Below, one piece after another: positions 18,636 through 31,020 of a stretch of DNA of 64,000 bases. Each line of letters opens with the position of its first letter. Position 1 is the stretch's first letter. The DNA comes from [Mycobacterium] fortunisiensis (GTDB lineage: Bacteria > Actinomycetota > Actinomycetes > Mycobacteriales > Mycobacteriaceae), in NCBI RefSeq assembly GCF_019050325.1, contig NZ_VOMB01000016.1, positions 644,834 to 708,833 on the forward strand, given 5' to 3'. Both the position numbers and the translations under genes were made by a program. The notes under the pieces are model-generated. The model was not told the DNA's origin, did no database searches, and saw nothing but the letters and a program-made list of their open reading frames with translations.

Positions 18636-19837
18636 CGAGCAACAAACAGAACACGCCGGCGGGCCGCCTGTCCGGTACGGCGGCGGGCCGCCTATCCGGT
18701 ACGGCGGTCTTGGTCCTCGAAGACGGACGCGTGTTCACCGGCACCCCGTTCGGCGCGGTCGGACAGACTCTCGGTGAGGCGGTGTTCTCCACCGGCATGT
18801 CGGGCTACCAGGAAACGCTCACCGATCCCAGCTACCACGGCCAGATCGTGGTCGCCACGGCACCGCAGATCGGCAACACCGGCTGGAACTCCGAGGACGG
18901 CGAGAGCCGCGAGGACAAGATCTGGGTAGCCGGCTACGCGGTCCGTGATCCCTCGCCGCGGGCGTCGAACTGGCGTGCCAGCGGAACCCTCGACGACGAG
19001 CTGGTCCGTCAGGGCATCGTGGGCATCGCCGGCATCGACACCCGCGCCGTGGTGCGCCACCTGCGTACCCGTGGGTCGATGAAGGCCGGGGTGTTCTCCG
19101 GAGCCGCGTTGGCGGCGACCTCGGGTGCAGGTGACGCGTCCGTGGACGAATTGGTGACCAGGGTTCTCGATCAGCCCTCGATGCTGGGCGCGGATCTGGC
19201 CGGGCAGGTCAGCACGCAGAGTTCCTACATTGTGGAACCGGAAGGCGGGCACCGGTTCACGGTCGCCGCGGTCGACCTCGGCATCAAGACCAACACCCCG
19301 CGCAACTTCGCCCGACGCGGGATCCGCAGCCACGTGCTGCCGTCGTCGGTGAGCTTCGATCAGATCGCCGACCTCAAGCCCGACGGGGTGTTCCTGTCCA
19401 ACGGCCCTGGCGACCCGGCCACCGCCGACCACATCGTCGCGGTTACCCGTGAGGTGCTAGGCGCCGGAATCCCGTTGTTCGGCATCTGCTTCGGCAACCA
19501 GATCCTGGGCCGCGCACTGGGCCGATCCACCTACAAGATGGTGTTCGGCCACCGCGGCATCAACATCCCGGTGATCGACCACATCACCGGCCGGGTGGCG
19601 ATCACCGCCCAGAACCACGGCTTCGCTCTTGAGGGTGAGGCGGGGGAGACGTTCGACACCCCGTTCGGCGCCGCCGAGGTCAGCCATACCTGCGCCAATG
19701 ACGGTGTGGTGGAAGGAATCCGGCTGGCTAACGGCCGGGCGTTCTCGGTGCAGTACCACCCGGAGGCCGCGGCCGGGCCGCACGATGCGGAGTACCTGTT
19801 CGACCAGTTCGTCGACCTCATGGCGGGGGAGAAGTAA
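18632..19837 (+). CDS. carA: Carbamoyl-phosphate synthase small (glutaminase) subunit
   Basis: 401 residues from ATG 18632 (overlaps the preceding stop). Class I glutamine amidotransferase with nucleophile Cys in LFGICFGNQ and catalytic His/Glu in QYHPEAA. Supplies ammonia to CarB for carbamoyl phosphate used in both UMP and arginine synthesis. Odd point: the N-terminal residues 10-25 are a tandem AGRLSGTA duplication encoded by a 24-bp direct repeat (18659-18706), ahead of the normal start of the domain (VLVLEDGRVF). Confidence 0.96.
   Translation: MTSNKQNTPAGRLSGTAAGRLSGTAVLVLEDGRVFTGTPFGAVGQTLGEAVFSTGMSGYQETLTDPSYHGQIVVATAPQIGNTGWNSEDGESREDKIWVAGYAVRDPSPRASNWRASGTLDDELVRQGIVGIAGIDTRAVVRHLRTRGSMKAGVFSGAALAATSGAGDASVDELVTRVLDQPSMLGADLAGQVSTQSSYIVEPEGGHRFTVAAVDLGIKTNTPRNFARRGIRSHVLPSSVSFDQIADLKPDGVFLSNGPGDPATADHIVAVTREVLGAGIPLFGICFGNQILGRALGRSTYKMVFGHRGINIPVIDHITGRVAITAQNHGFALEGEAGETFDTPFGAAEVSHTCANDGVVEGIRLANGRAFSVQYHPEAAAGPHDAEYLFDQFVDLMAGEK
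18659..18706 (+). repeat. 24-bp tandem duplication in carA
   Basis: Two copies (18659-18682, 18683-18706) of a GC-rich 24-mer beginning GCGGGCCGCCT, differing at one base. In frame, it adds eight residues to the CarA N-terminus. The palindromic core GGCGGGCCGCCT is shared with the repeat in uvrC at 62775-62822. Confidence 0.8.
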
Positions 19838-19849
19838 TGCCCAACACCG

Positions 19850-19908
19850 CGACCGTGCGTGTCTGCTGGACGGCACGCCGCCAATTCACCTGTAAATACG
19901 CACGCTCG
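19850..19908. repeat. Imperfect inverted repeat between carA and carB
   Basis: Arm 19850-19862 pairs with 19896-19908 over 13 positions with one mismatch and one G-U pair, around a 33-nt loop. An ATG at 19838 directly after the carA stop opens a 36-codon frame across it, probably not a real gene. The arm pattern GTGCGTGTCTGC / TACGCACGCTCG resembles palindromic intergenic elements I associate with fast-growing mycobacteria, from memory only. It separates two genes that are otherwise close together. Confidence 0.5.
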
Positions 19909-19930
19909 TGCCGAACTGGGGGTGCGCTCA

Positions 19931-23284
<3,354 letters not shown>

Positions 23285-23286
23285 CG

Positions 23287-24111
23287 ATGGGCACGTTCGG
23301 GAAGCGGCTGGCCGACGCGGTCTCGGCGCGGGGTCCGCTGTGTCCCGGCATCGACCCTCACCCCGAGCTGTTGCGTGCCTGGGGCCTGTCCGTGGACGCC
23401 GACGGGCTGGCCGCGTTCAGCGACATCTGCGTGAGTGCGTTCGCCGGATTCGCGATCGTCAAACCGCAGGTGGCGTTCTTCGAGGCGTTTGGCTCGGCCG
23501 GGTTCGCGGTGCTGGAGCGCACGATCGCTGCGCTGCGGGGGCACGGCGTGCTGGTGCTCGCCGACGCCAAGCGCGGCGACATCGGCTCCACCATGGCGGC
23601 CTACGCCGCCGCCTGGGCCGGTGACTCGCCGTTGGCGGCCGACGCCGTGACCGCGTCACCGTATCTGGGCTTCGGTTCGTTGCAGCCGCTGCTGGACACC
23701 GCGGCGACCCATGACCGCGGGGTGTTCGTGCTGGCGGCCACCTCCAACCCGGAAGGCGCCGGTGTGCAACGCGCCATGGTCGGGGCGCGCACTGTCGCCC
23801 AGTCCATCGTCGACTCCGTCGCAGCGGTCAATCGAGCTGCCGTCGATCGGTCCGGTGAGCCCACCGGTTCGGTCGGCGTGGTCGTCGGCGCCACAGTTTC
23901 CGAACCGCCCGATCTCAGCGCGCTGGACGGACCGGTGCTGGTCCCCGGCGTCGGGGCCCAGGGCGGGCGTACCGACGCGCTGGGTGCGTTCGGCGGGGCG
24001 GGCGTGGTGCTGCCCGCCGTATCGCGGGAGGTGCTGCGACAGGGGCCCGCGGTGGCCGATCTGCGCGGGGCGGCCGAACGACTGCGCGACGAGGTCGCCT
24101 ACCTCGCGTGA
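23287..24111 (+). CDS. pyrF: Orotidine 5'-phosphate decarboxylase (type 2)
   Basis: 274 residues from ATG 23287. The active-site motif [17 protein letters not shown] (about 92-108) is that of the mycobacterial/myxobacterial type 2 enzymes; [15 protein letters not shown] marks the first strand. Last step of UMP synthesis. Last gene of the pyr operon; a strong hairpin follows 42 bp after the stop. Confidence 0.96.
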   Translation: MGTFGKRLADAVSARGPLCPGIDPHPELLRAWGLSVDADGLAAFSDICVSAFAGFAIVKPQVAFFEAFGSAGFAVLERTIAALRGHGVLVLADAKRGDIGSTMAAYAAAWAGDSPLAADAVTASPYLGFGSLQPLLDTAATHDRGVFVLAATSNPEGAGVQRAMVGARTVAQSIVDSVAAVNRAAVDRSGEPTGSVGVVVGATVSEPPDLSALDGPVLVPGVGAQGGRTDALGAFGGAGVVLPAVSREVLRQGPAVADLRGAAERLRDEVAYLA

Positions 24112-24153
24112 GGGTGCCCGCGGTGCAGCTGGGGCCGCGCGCGTCGAACACGA

Positions 24154-24188
24154 AATCGGCGGACCGCCACGGTGGCGGTCCGCCGATT
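24154..24188. terminator. 16-bp perfect hairpin terminating the pyr operon
   Basis: Arms 24154-24169 and 24173-24188 pair perfectly around a 3-nt loop (CGG). The symmetric hairpin could serve both the pyr operon and the convergent gene 24337-24885, although the latter lies 148 bp away. No U-run follows. Confidence 0.8.
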
Positions 24189-24336
24189 CGTCGTGTCACA
24201 GCACCGTTTTCCACCGCCGGGCAGTGGAAGGTGGATTAGCGCAACCCAGGCGCGGAAAGCGGTGACCGGCCCGAGAAATGCTTGAGCCCAATCGGATTGG
24301 TCACTGTGCTGCCCGGGCGTGCGACGGCGCAGCGGG

Positions 24337-24885
24337 TCACAGCGGGATCCAGATGCCGAACAGCCAGAAACCCCAGTTGTTGAACTGCGGGTTGAAGAAC
24401 GGGGACACCCAGTGCCCGTTGTAGTTGAACGGCTGGTGGTCGTGGCGGGCCTGGTCGATCCCGCGCCAGGCCATGTTCGGCGGCGGGGGTGGCGGGGCGT
24501 CCCAGGGGCCGTGGCCCGGGCCACCGGGTCCGCCGGGTCCGCCGGGTCCACCCGGTCCACCGGGGCTACCAGGTCCACCGGGTCCGCCTGGACCACCGGG
24601 GTGATCAGGTCCGCCGGGACCGCCAGGCCAACCAGGTCCACCCGGTCCACCGTGGCGATCGGGCCCACCTGGGCCCCCGTTTTGCCCTGGGCCACCTGGC
24701 CCGCGGTCACCGGGCCCACCTGGCCCGCGGTCGCCCGGACCGCCGGGTCCACCGGGGCCCTGGCAGTTGCCGAAGGCGCACGGCGGCCCGGGATCCGCCG
24801 CTGCCATCGGTGCCCCGGCGGCCAAAGTGGCGGTTCCGAGAGCCACGGTCAAGGCAGAAGCGCAGGTCAGACGCTTGATGTTCAT
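24337..24885 (-). CDS. Secreted collagen-like Gly-Pro-Gly repeat protein
   Basis: 182 residues. Signal peptide ([17 protein letters not shown]... cut after MAAADP, about residue 31), then about 80 residues of Gly-Pro-Gly and Gly-X-Y triplets with occasional Asp/Arg/His (about 43-125), a PPPPPP hinge, and a short aromatic C-terminal domain ([13 protein letters not shown]). The C-terminal part with many Trp, Phe and Asn is reminiscent of short secreted mycobacterial proteins of unknown role. Good ribosome binding site GAAGGGAA. It may be an envelope or adhesion protein; there is no catalytic motif. Confidence 0.82.
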   Translation of the reverse strand: MNIKRLTCASALTVALGTATLAAGAPMAAADPGPPCAFGNCQGPGGPGGPGDRGPGGPGDRGPGGPGQNGGPGGPDRHGGPGGPGWPGGPGGPDHPGGPGGPGGPGSPGGPGGPGGPGGPGGPGHGPWDAPPPPPPNMAWRGIDQARHDHQPFNYNGHWVSPFFNPQFNNWGFWLFGIWIPL

Positions 24886-25384
24886 GTCCAGCTTCCCTTC
24901 ACGGGCGTCGGACGCCCGATCAGGGGAGGCTATTTAGCCGAGCTGTGTAACTGCTATGTGGCAACTAGGCCCGGGCTAGGTGTCGATTCCGGCGGTCCCT
25001 TGACGTGCGCGTCATCCGTCCCGACACGCCCGACACGCCGTGACCAGCGAAAATTTTCTCCCGGTGGCCGTGACGTCCAGGTCCGGCGGTGCCGCCACCG
25101 GTGGCATACCCATCGGTAGGTAGCTACAACTGGCTCGAAAACCATTGACTTGCAGGAATATCCGGCTCGACGGCGGATCGCCGCCGATGCTGGCCGGCGA
25201 TTTCGGCGCACCGCGGCCGCGCGGCGGAGCGCACTACACGCTGGGCTTTTAGCGTCGTAACCAGGGGGTGGGGTTCGCATTCGTCAGTCCGCGTGGGTAC
25301 GGTCGTCGTCGCTGGCTGGTTTGCACTCCAGCCGTACAAAACAAGTGATGGCCGAAGAGAAATCGCCAGGAGACGGAGGAAACC
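24886..25384. other. 499-bp divergent intergenic region upstream of mihF
   Basis: Contains the 5' regions of the collagen-like gene (left) and mihF (right). A 7-bp hairpin (CGGGCGT / ACGCCCG, 24902-24918) lies in the leader of the collagen-like gene. The segment 24930-25330 is relatively AT-rich in patches, as expected for the promoter of the highly expressed mihF. I do not see a promoter I could name with confidence, and no gene. Confidence 0.5.
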
Positions 25385-25699
25385 GTGGCCCTTCCCCAGT
25401 TGACCGACGAACAGCGCGCGGCAGCGTTGGAGAAGGCTGCTGCCGCACGTCGAGCGCGAGCCGAGCTCAAGGATCGACTCAAGCGCGGCGGCACCAACCT
25501 CAAGCAGGTGCTCACCGACGCCGAGACCGACGAGGTCTTGGGCAAGATGAAGGTTTCCGCGCTGCTGGAGGCCCTGCCCAAGGTCGGCAAGGTCAAGGCA
25601 CAGGAAATCATGACCGAACTGGAGATCGCCCCGACGCGCCGCCTGCGTGGCCTCGGTGATCGTCAGCGCAAGGCCCTCCTGGAGAAGTTCGACCAGTAG
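25385..25699 (+). CDS. mihF: Mycobacterial integration host factor mIHF
   Basis: 104 residues from GTG 25385, preceded by GGAGGAAACC. Small, basic, helical DNA-binding protein with a helix-two-turns-helix region near 60-80 ([20 protein letters not shown]) followed by the basic [11 protein letters not shown]. It is the essential nucleoid protein of mycobacteria, also needed for phage L5 integration. The start gives the short form that I regard as real. Followed 11 bp later by gmk. Confidence 0.95.
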   Translation: MALPQLTDEQRAAALEKAAAARRARAELKDRLKRGGTNLKQVLTDAETDEVLGKMKVSALLEALPKVGKVKAQEIMTELEIAPTRRLRGLGDRQRKALLEKFDQ

Positions 25700-25710
25700 A
25701 GACCTCCGCA

Positions 25711-26304
25711 TTGAGCGCTGGTAGAGGGGCTGGACAACACATCGCGGCGGCTCCCGTCGTCGTGTTGTCCGGTCCCTCCGCCGTCGGGAAGTCCACCGTC
25801 GTCCGCTGTCTGCGGGAGCGGCTTCCCGACCTGTATTTCTCCGTTTCGGTCACGACCAGGGCACCGCGGCCGGGGGAGGTCGACGGTGTCGACTACACAT
25901 TCGTGTCCGCTGAGCAGTTCCAGCAGTTGATCGATGACGGTGAGCTGCTGGAATGGGCCGAAATCCACGGTGGGCTGCATCGCTCGGGGACACCGGCCCA
26001 GCCGGTACGGGAGGCCACTGCCGCGGGGCGACCGGTGCTGATCGAGGTCGATCTGGCCGGGGCGCGTGCGGTCAAGCAGGCCATGCCCGAGGCGGTATCG
26101 GTGTTCCTGGCCCCGCCGAGCTGGGACGAACTGGTCAACCGGTTGTCCGCGCGGGGCACCGAGTCACCCGAGGTGATGGCCCGGCGATTGGAGACGGCGC
26201 GGGCCGAAATGGCCGCCAAGTCCGACTTTGACCAGGTAGTGGTGAACCGCCAGTTGGATACTGCGTGCGCTGAATTGGTATCCTTGCTGGTGGACAGCCG
26301 ATGA
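25711..26304 (+). CDS. gmk: Guanylate kinase
   Basis: 197 residues from TTG 25711. P-loop GPSAVGKST (about 20-28), GMP-binding residues in [21 protein letters not shown], and the lid region [10 protein letters not shown]. Phosphorylates GMP to GDP. The TTG start is unusual but no better start exists; the conserved part begins only 15 residues later. Lies between mihF and rpoZ, the usual actinobacterial order. Confidence 0.96.
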   Translation: MSAGRGAGQHIAAAPVVVLSGPSAVGKSTVVRCLRERLPDLYFSVSVTTRAPRPGEVDGVDYTFVSAEQFQQLIDDGELLEWAEIHGGLHRSGTPAQPVREATAAGRPVLIEVDLAGARAVKQAMPEAVSVFLAPPSWDELVNRLSARGTESPEVMARRLETARAEMAAKSDFDQVVVNRQLDTACAELVSLLVDSR

Positions 26305-26407
26305 CTCATCGTGCCGGGGCCGACGCGATCGGATCCGCGAGCCACCTGCCCGCTGTTCACAAATGCATTCACGGCATTCGTTCCATCAACCGCCAGGAGA
26401 CTTTTTC

Positions 26408-26731
26408 GTGAGCACCCCGCACGCCGACGCGCAGCTGGCCGCTGCGGACGATTTGGGTATCGATTCGTCCGCTGCCAGCGCCTACGACACGCCGCTGGGC
26501 ATCACCAACCCGCCCATCGACGAGTTGCTGGACCGCGCGTCGAGCAAGTACGCGCTGGTGATCTACGCCGCCAAGCGGGCGCGCCAGATCAACGATTACT
26601 ACAACCAGCTCGGTGACGGCATTCTGGAGTACGTCGGCCCGCTGGTCGAGCCGGGTCTGCAGGAGAAGCCGCTGTCGATCGCGCTGCGGGAGATCCACGA
26701 GGACCTGCTCGAGCACACCGAGGGCGAGTAG
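26408..26731 (+). CDS. rpoZ: RNA polymerase omega subunit
   Basis: 107 residues from GTG 26408, with AGGAG 10-11 bases upstream; an upstream in-frame ATG (26363) has no site. The omega signature [20 protein letters not shown] and [10 protein letters not shown] is clear. It helps assemble RNA polymerase by chaperoning beta-prime. Followed by coaBC. Confidence 0.95.
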   Translation: MSTPHADAQLAAADDLGIDSSAASAYDTPLGITNPPIDELLDRASSKYALVIYAAKRARQINDYYNQLGDGILEYVGPLVEPGLQEKPLSIALREIHEDLLEHTEGE

Positions 26732-26748
26732 CCAGGCCGGGCGGGCAC

Positions 26749-27996
26749 GTGAGCGCGCGCAAGCGAGTCGTCGTCGGTGTCGCCGGCGGTATCGCCGCCT
26801 ACAAGGCCTGCACGCTGGTCCGTCAGCTCACCGAGGCCGGACATTCGGTGCGGGTGCTCCCCACCGAGTCGGCGTTGCGTTTCGTCGGTGCCGCCACGTT
26901 CGAGGCTCTGTCGGGCAATCCCGTGCACACCGGCGTGTTCACCGACGTCCATGAGGTGCCCCACGTCCGGATCGGCCAGGAAGCCGATCTGGTCGTCGTC
27001 GCGCCCGCCACCGCGGACCTGTTGGCGCGTGCGGTGGCCGGCCGGGCCGATGATCTGCTGACCGCCACGCTGCTGACCGCGCGATGTCCGGTGCTGTTCG
27101 CTCCCGCGATGCACACCGAGATGTGGTTTCACCCGGCCACCGCCGACAACGTGGCCACTTTGCGTCGCCGCGGGGCGGTGGTGCTGGAACCGGCCTCCGG
27201 CCGGCTCACCGGTGCCGACAGCGGGGCCGGGAGACTGCCCGAGGCCGAGGAGATCACCACGTTCGCCCAGCTGCTGCTGGAGCGCGGTGACGCCCTGCCC
27301 TACGACCTGGCCGGCGTCAAGGCGCTGGTGACCGCCGGCGGCACCCGCGAACCCATCGACCCGGTGCGCTTCATCGGCAACCGCAGCTCCGGCAAGCAGG
27401 GCTATGCGGTGGCTCGAGTGTTGGCCCAGCGCGGCGCCGAGGTGACATTGATCGCGGGCAACACCGCCGGCCTGGTCGATCCGGCCGGTGTCGACGTCGT
27501 CCACATCGGCTCGGCGGCGCAACTGCGCGATGCGGTGTCCAAGTACGCCGGCGAAGCCAACGTGCTGGTGATGGCCGCGGCCGTGGCAGATTTCCGGCCG
27601 GCCCAGGTGGCGACCAGCAAGATCAAGAAGGGTGGCGCCACCGAGCCCAGTTCCATCGACCTGGTGCGCAACGATGACGTGCTGGCCGGGGCGGTACGGG
27701 CCCGCGCTGACGGTCAGCTGCCGCATATGCAGGCGATCGTGGGGTTTGCTGCCGAAACCGGCGACGCCAACGGCGACGTGCTGTTCCATGCCCGGGCGAA
27801 ACTGCAGCGCAAGGGCTGTGACCTGTTGGTTGTCAACGCGGTCGGGGAGAACCGGGCGTTCGAGGTGGACCACAACGACGGATGGTTGCTGAGCGCCGAT
27901 GGCGCCGAGGTGGCGCTCGAACACGGGTCGAAGACTCTGATGGCTACTCGTATCGTGGACTCCATCGCGGCGTTTCTGGGCAAGCACGGCGACTGA
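26749..27996 (+). CDS. coaBC: Bifunctional phosphopantothenoylcysteine decarboxylase/synthetase
   Basis: 415 residues from GTG 26749. N-terminal flavin-dependent CoaC domain (1-190): GGIAAYKAC at the start and PAMHTEMW substrate loop (about 119-126). C-terminal CoaB domain (190-415): VTAGGTREPIDPVRFI and the AAVADFRP loop. Catalyses two consecutive steps of coenzyme A synthesis. Same order in M. tuberculosis (Rv1391). Confidence 0.96.
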   Translation: MSARKRVVVGVAGGIAAYKACTLVRQLTEAGHSVRVLPTESALRFVGAATFEALSGNPVHTGVFTDVHEVPHVRIGQEADLVVVAPATADLLARAVAGRADDLLTATLLTARCPVLFAPAMHTEMWFHPATADNVATLRRRGAVVLEPASGRLTGADSGAGRLPEAEEITTFAQLLLERGDALPYDLAGVKALVTAGGTREPIDPVRFIGNRSSGKQGYAVARVLAQRGAEVTLIAGNTAGLVDPAGVDVVHIGSAAQLRDAVSKYAGEANVLVMAAAVADFRPAQVATSKIKKGGATEPSSIDLVRNDDVLAGAVRARADGQLPHMQAIVGFAAETGDANGDVLFHARAKLQRKGCDLLVVNAVGENRAFEVDHNDGWLLSADGAEVALEHGSKTLMATRIVDSIAAFLGKHGD

Positions 27997-28135
27997 GTCG
28001 ATATTTACATCCCCGTCAAAATGGGGGTTGCGCATTGGCGTCCCGCGCGATTGGGTGCAACAGAGCACAGATATCATCGGCCTGACTAGACTAACTAGAT
28101 AGGCTTTCTAAATCGGCAAGGAAGGAAACCGCACC

Positions 28136-29335
<1,200 letters not shown>

Positions 29336-29346
29336 TTCTCCACTCG

Positions 29347-29375
29347 ACAGCCCCCGATCAGCGATCGGGGGCTGT
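29347..29375 (+). terminator. Intrinsic terminator after metK
   Basis: 13-bp perfect stem, ACAGCCCCCGATC (29347-29359) with GATCGGGGGCTGT (29363-29375), 3-nt loop, followed by the T-rich TGTGTTTCTT. One of the clearest terminators in the window. Confidence 0.9.
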
Positions 29376-29470
29376 TGTGTTTCTTGGGCTGTGGCGGCCG
29401 CGAAAGTGACGCAGCTGGCGTAGCGCCGCGCGTGGGACGACGTTTGCGTCGCATTCGGCGTGAGGAGCGC

Positions 29471-30943
29471 CTATGACGTGAACGCGTAGTCCTCCAGCGG
29501 GAAGCTGCGGCTGCGCCAGTACGCCTCGAACGTGGTGGCCGGCCGCAACGGCACGTCGCCATTGCGGTCGAAGTAGTAGCTGTTGGCCAGGCTGCAGCTG
29601 TCCTGCCAGAAGATCTGGCGGTGCCGTTTGCGCATCATCTCCGCGAAGTAACGGTCGTTGGCCTCCGGCCGCACCTCGACGCGGCGCGCCGCCCGTCGGC
29701 CGGCATGGGCGATACACCGCACCAGATGCCGGGTCTGGGCTTCGATCAACGCGAAGTAGGACGAGCCGACGTATCCGTACGGGCCCATCACGGAAAAGAA
29801 GTTGGCGAATCCCGGGATGCTCACACCTTCGTAGGCCTGCATCCGGTTGTGCTTCCAGAACTCGCTCAGCAGCTGCCCACCCGACCCCACGACGTCGAAG
29901 GTCAGGGCATCGACATCCATCACCTTGAAGCCGGTGGCCAGGATGAGGACGTCCACGTCGTGGCTCTCCCCGTCGGTGGTGGCGACGCCGGACCCGGTGA
30001 TCTTGTCGATCGGTTCGGTGACCAACCGCACGTTGTCGCGGTTGAAGGTGGCCAGATAGCCGTTGTGGAAGCCAGGTCGTTTGCATCCCACCGCGTAGCG
30101 CGGTGTGAGCTTGTCGCGCACTTGCGGATCGTGCACCTGTTGACGGAGATAGGCCCGCCCGGCCGCGCCGGCCCGTTTGGCGAACGGGTTGACGGTGAAG
30201 TACTGCGCGGCCAGCGGGAAGGTGAACTCCACATACGCCTGGCTGACCAGACGGTGCAGGGTCCGGCCGCCGGGCAGCCGCAGCGCCCAGCGTGCCACTG
30301 CCGGGATCGGCACGTCGAACTTGGGGAAGCACCAGATGGGCGTGCGTTGAAACACGGTGAGTTGCTTGACCTTCGGGGCGATCTCCGGGATCACCTGGAC
30401 CGCCGAGGCGCCGGTGCCGACGACGGCGACCCGCTTGCCGGTCAGATCCTGGGTGTGATCCCAGCGGGCGGTGTGCAGGGTGACCCCGGCGAAGGAGTCC
30501 ACACCGTCGATTTCCGGCAGCTTGGGGATGGTCAGCACGCCACTGGCGTTGACCAGAAACCGTGCCGTCAGGGTGTCGCCGCCCGTCAACTCGAGGCGCC
30601 ACAGGTTCTCGTCGTCATCGAAGACGGCCCGCTCGACGGTGGTGTTGAACCGGATCCGAGAGCGCAGCCCGTACTTGTCGACACAGCTGTCCGCATAGCC
30701 GCGTAGCTCGTTGCCGGGCGCGTAGGTGCGGGACCAGTCCCGTGACTGCTCGAACGAGAACTGGTAGGAAAACGATGGAATATCCACGGCCACACCGGGA
30801 TAGGTGTTCCAGTACCAGGTGCCGCCGGCGCCGTCCCCGGCTTCGACGATCAGAAGGTCGGGCAGGCCGACCCGGTCCAGGGCGATGGCGGTGCCGATTC
30901 CGGAGAAGCCGGCACCGACGATGAGGGTGTGGAAGTCGGGCAT
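29471..30943 (-). CDS. Flavin monooxygenase, Baeyer-Villiger type
   Basis: 490 residues. FAD motif GAGFSG (10-15), NADPH motif GTGASA (176-181), ATGF near 325 and the Baeyer-Villiger fingerprint FxGxxxHTxxW as Phe151, Gly153, His157, Thr158 and Trp161 followed by Asp. Inserts oxygen next to a ketone, or oxidises sulfur, with NADPH. Homologous in position and type to M. tuberculosis Rv1393c. It marks the left boundary of the accessory block. The substrate is unknown. Confidence 0.92.
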   Translation of the reverse strand: MPDFHTLIVGAGFSGIGTAIALDRVGLPDLLIVEAGDGAGGTWYWNTYPGVAVDIPSFSYQFSFEQSRDWSRTYAPGNELRGYADSCVDKYGLRSRIRFNTTVERAVFDDDENLWRLELTGGDTLTARFLVNASGVLTIPKLPEIDGVDSFAGVTLHTARWDHTQDLTGKRVAVVGTGASAVQVIPEIAPKVKQLTVFQRTPIWCFPKFDVPIPAVARWALRLPGGRTLHRLVSQAYVEFTFPLAAQYFTVNPFAKRAGAAGRAYLRQQVHDPQVRDKLTPRYAVGCKRPGFHNGYLATFNRDNVRLVTEPIDKITGSGVATTDGESHDVDVLILATGFKVMDVDALTFDVVGSGGQLLSEFWKHNRMQAYEGVSIPGFANFFSVMGPYGYVGSSYFALIEAQTRHLVRCIAHAGRRAARRVEVRPEANDRYFAEMMRKRHRQIFWQDSCSLANSYYFDRNGDVPLRPATTFEAYWRSRSFPLEDYAFTS

Positions 30944-31020
30944 GACGCCTCCCGGTGATGGTGCTCCGCTGCGCTTCGTCTCACCTTAGACCCGGGTGGG
31001 CTCCGGAGCGGGCCACCCGG

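Noticed and set aside
24489..24770. Regular short repeats that might look like a CRISPR array
   Set aside because: The periodicity is of GGTCCACC-type codon triplets encoding Gly-Pro-Gly; there are no unique spacers.
28080..28110. IdeR box upstream of metK (CTAGACTAACTAGATAGGC)
   Set aside because: Fewer than half of the consensus positions fit and the palindrome is out of register; metK is not an expected target.
27997..28135. SAM riboswitch upstream of metK
   Set aside because: The 139 bp shows only a weak CCCC/GGGG hairpin and a repetitive CTAGACTAACTAG stretch; no SAM-I, SAM-II or SAM-IV core was recognised.
29471..30943. Baeyer-Villiger-type monooxygenase as part of the aryl-acid pathway
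   Set aside because: It belongs to the conserved metK neighbourhood (Rv1393c position) and there is no iron-like box in the 77 bp before it; kept as flank.
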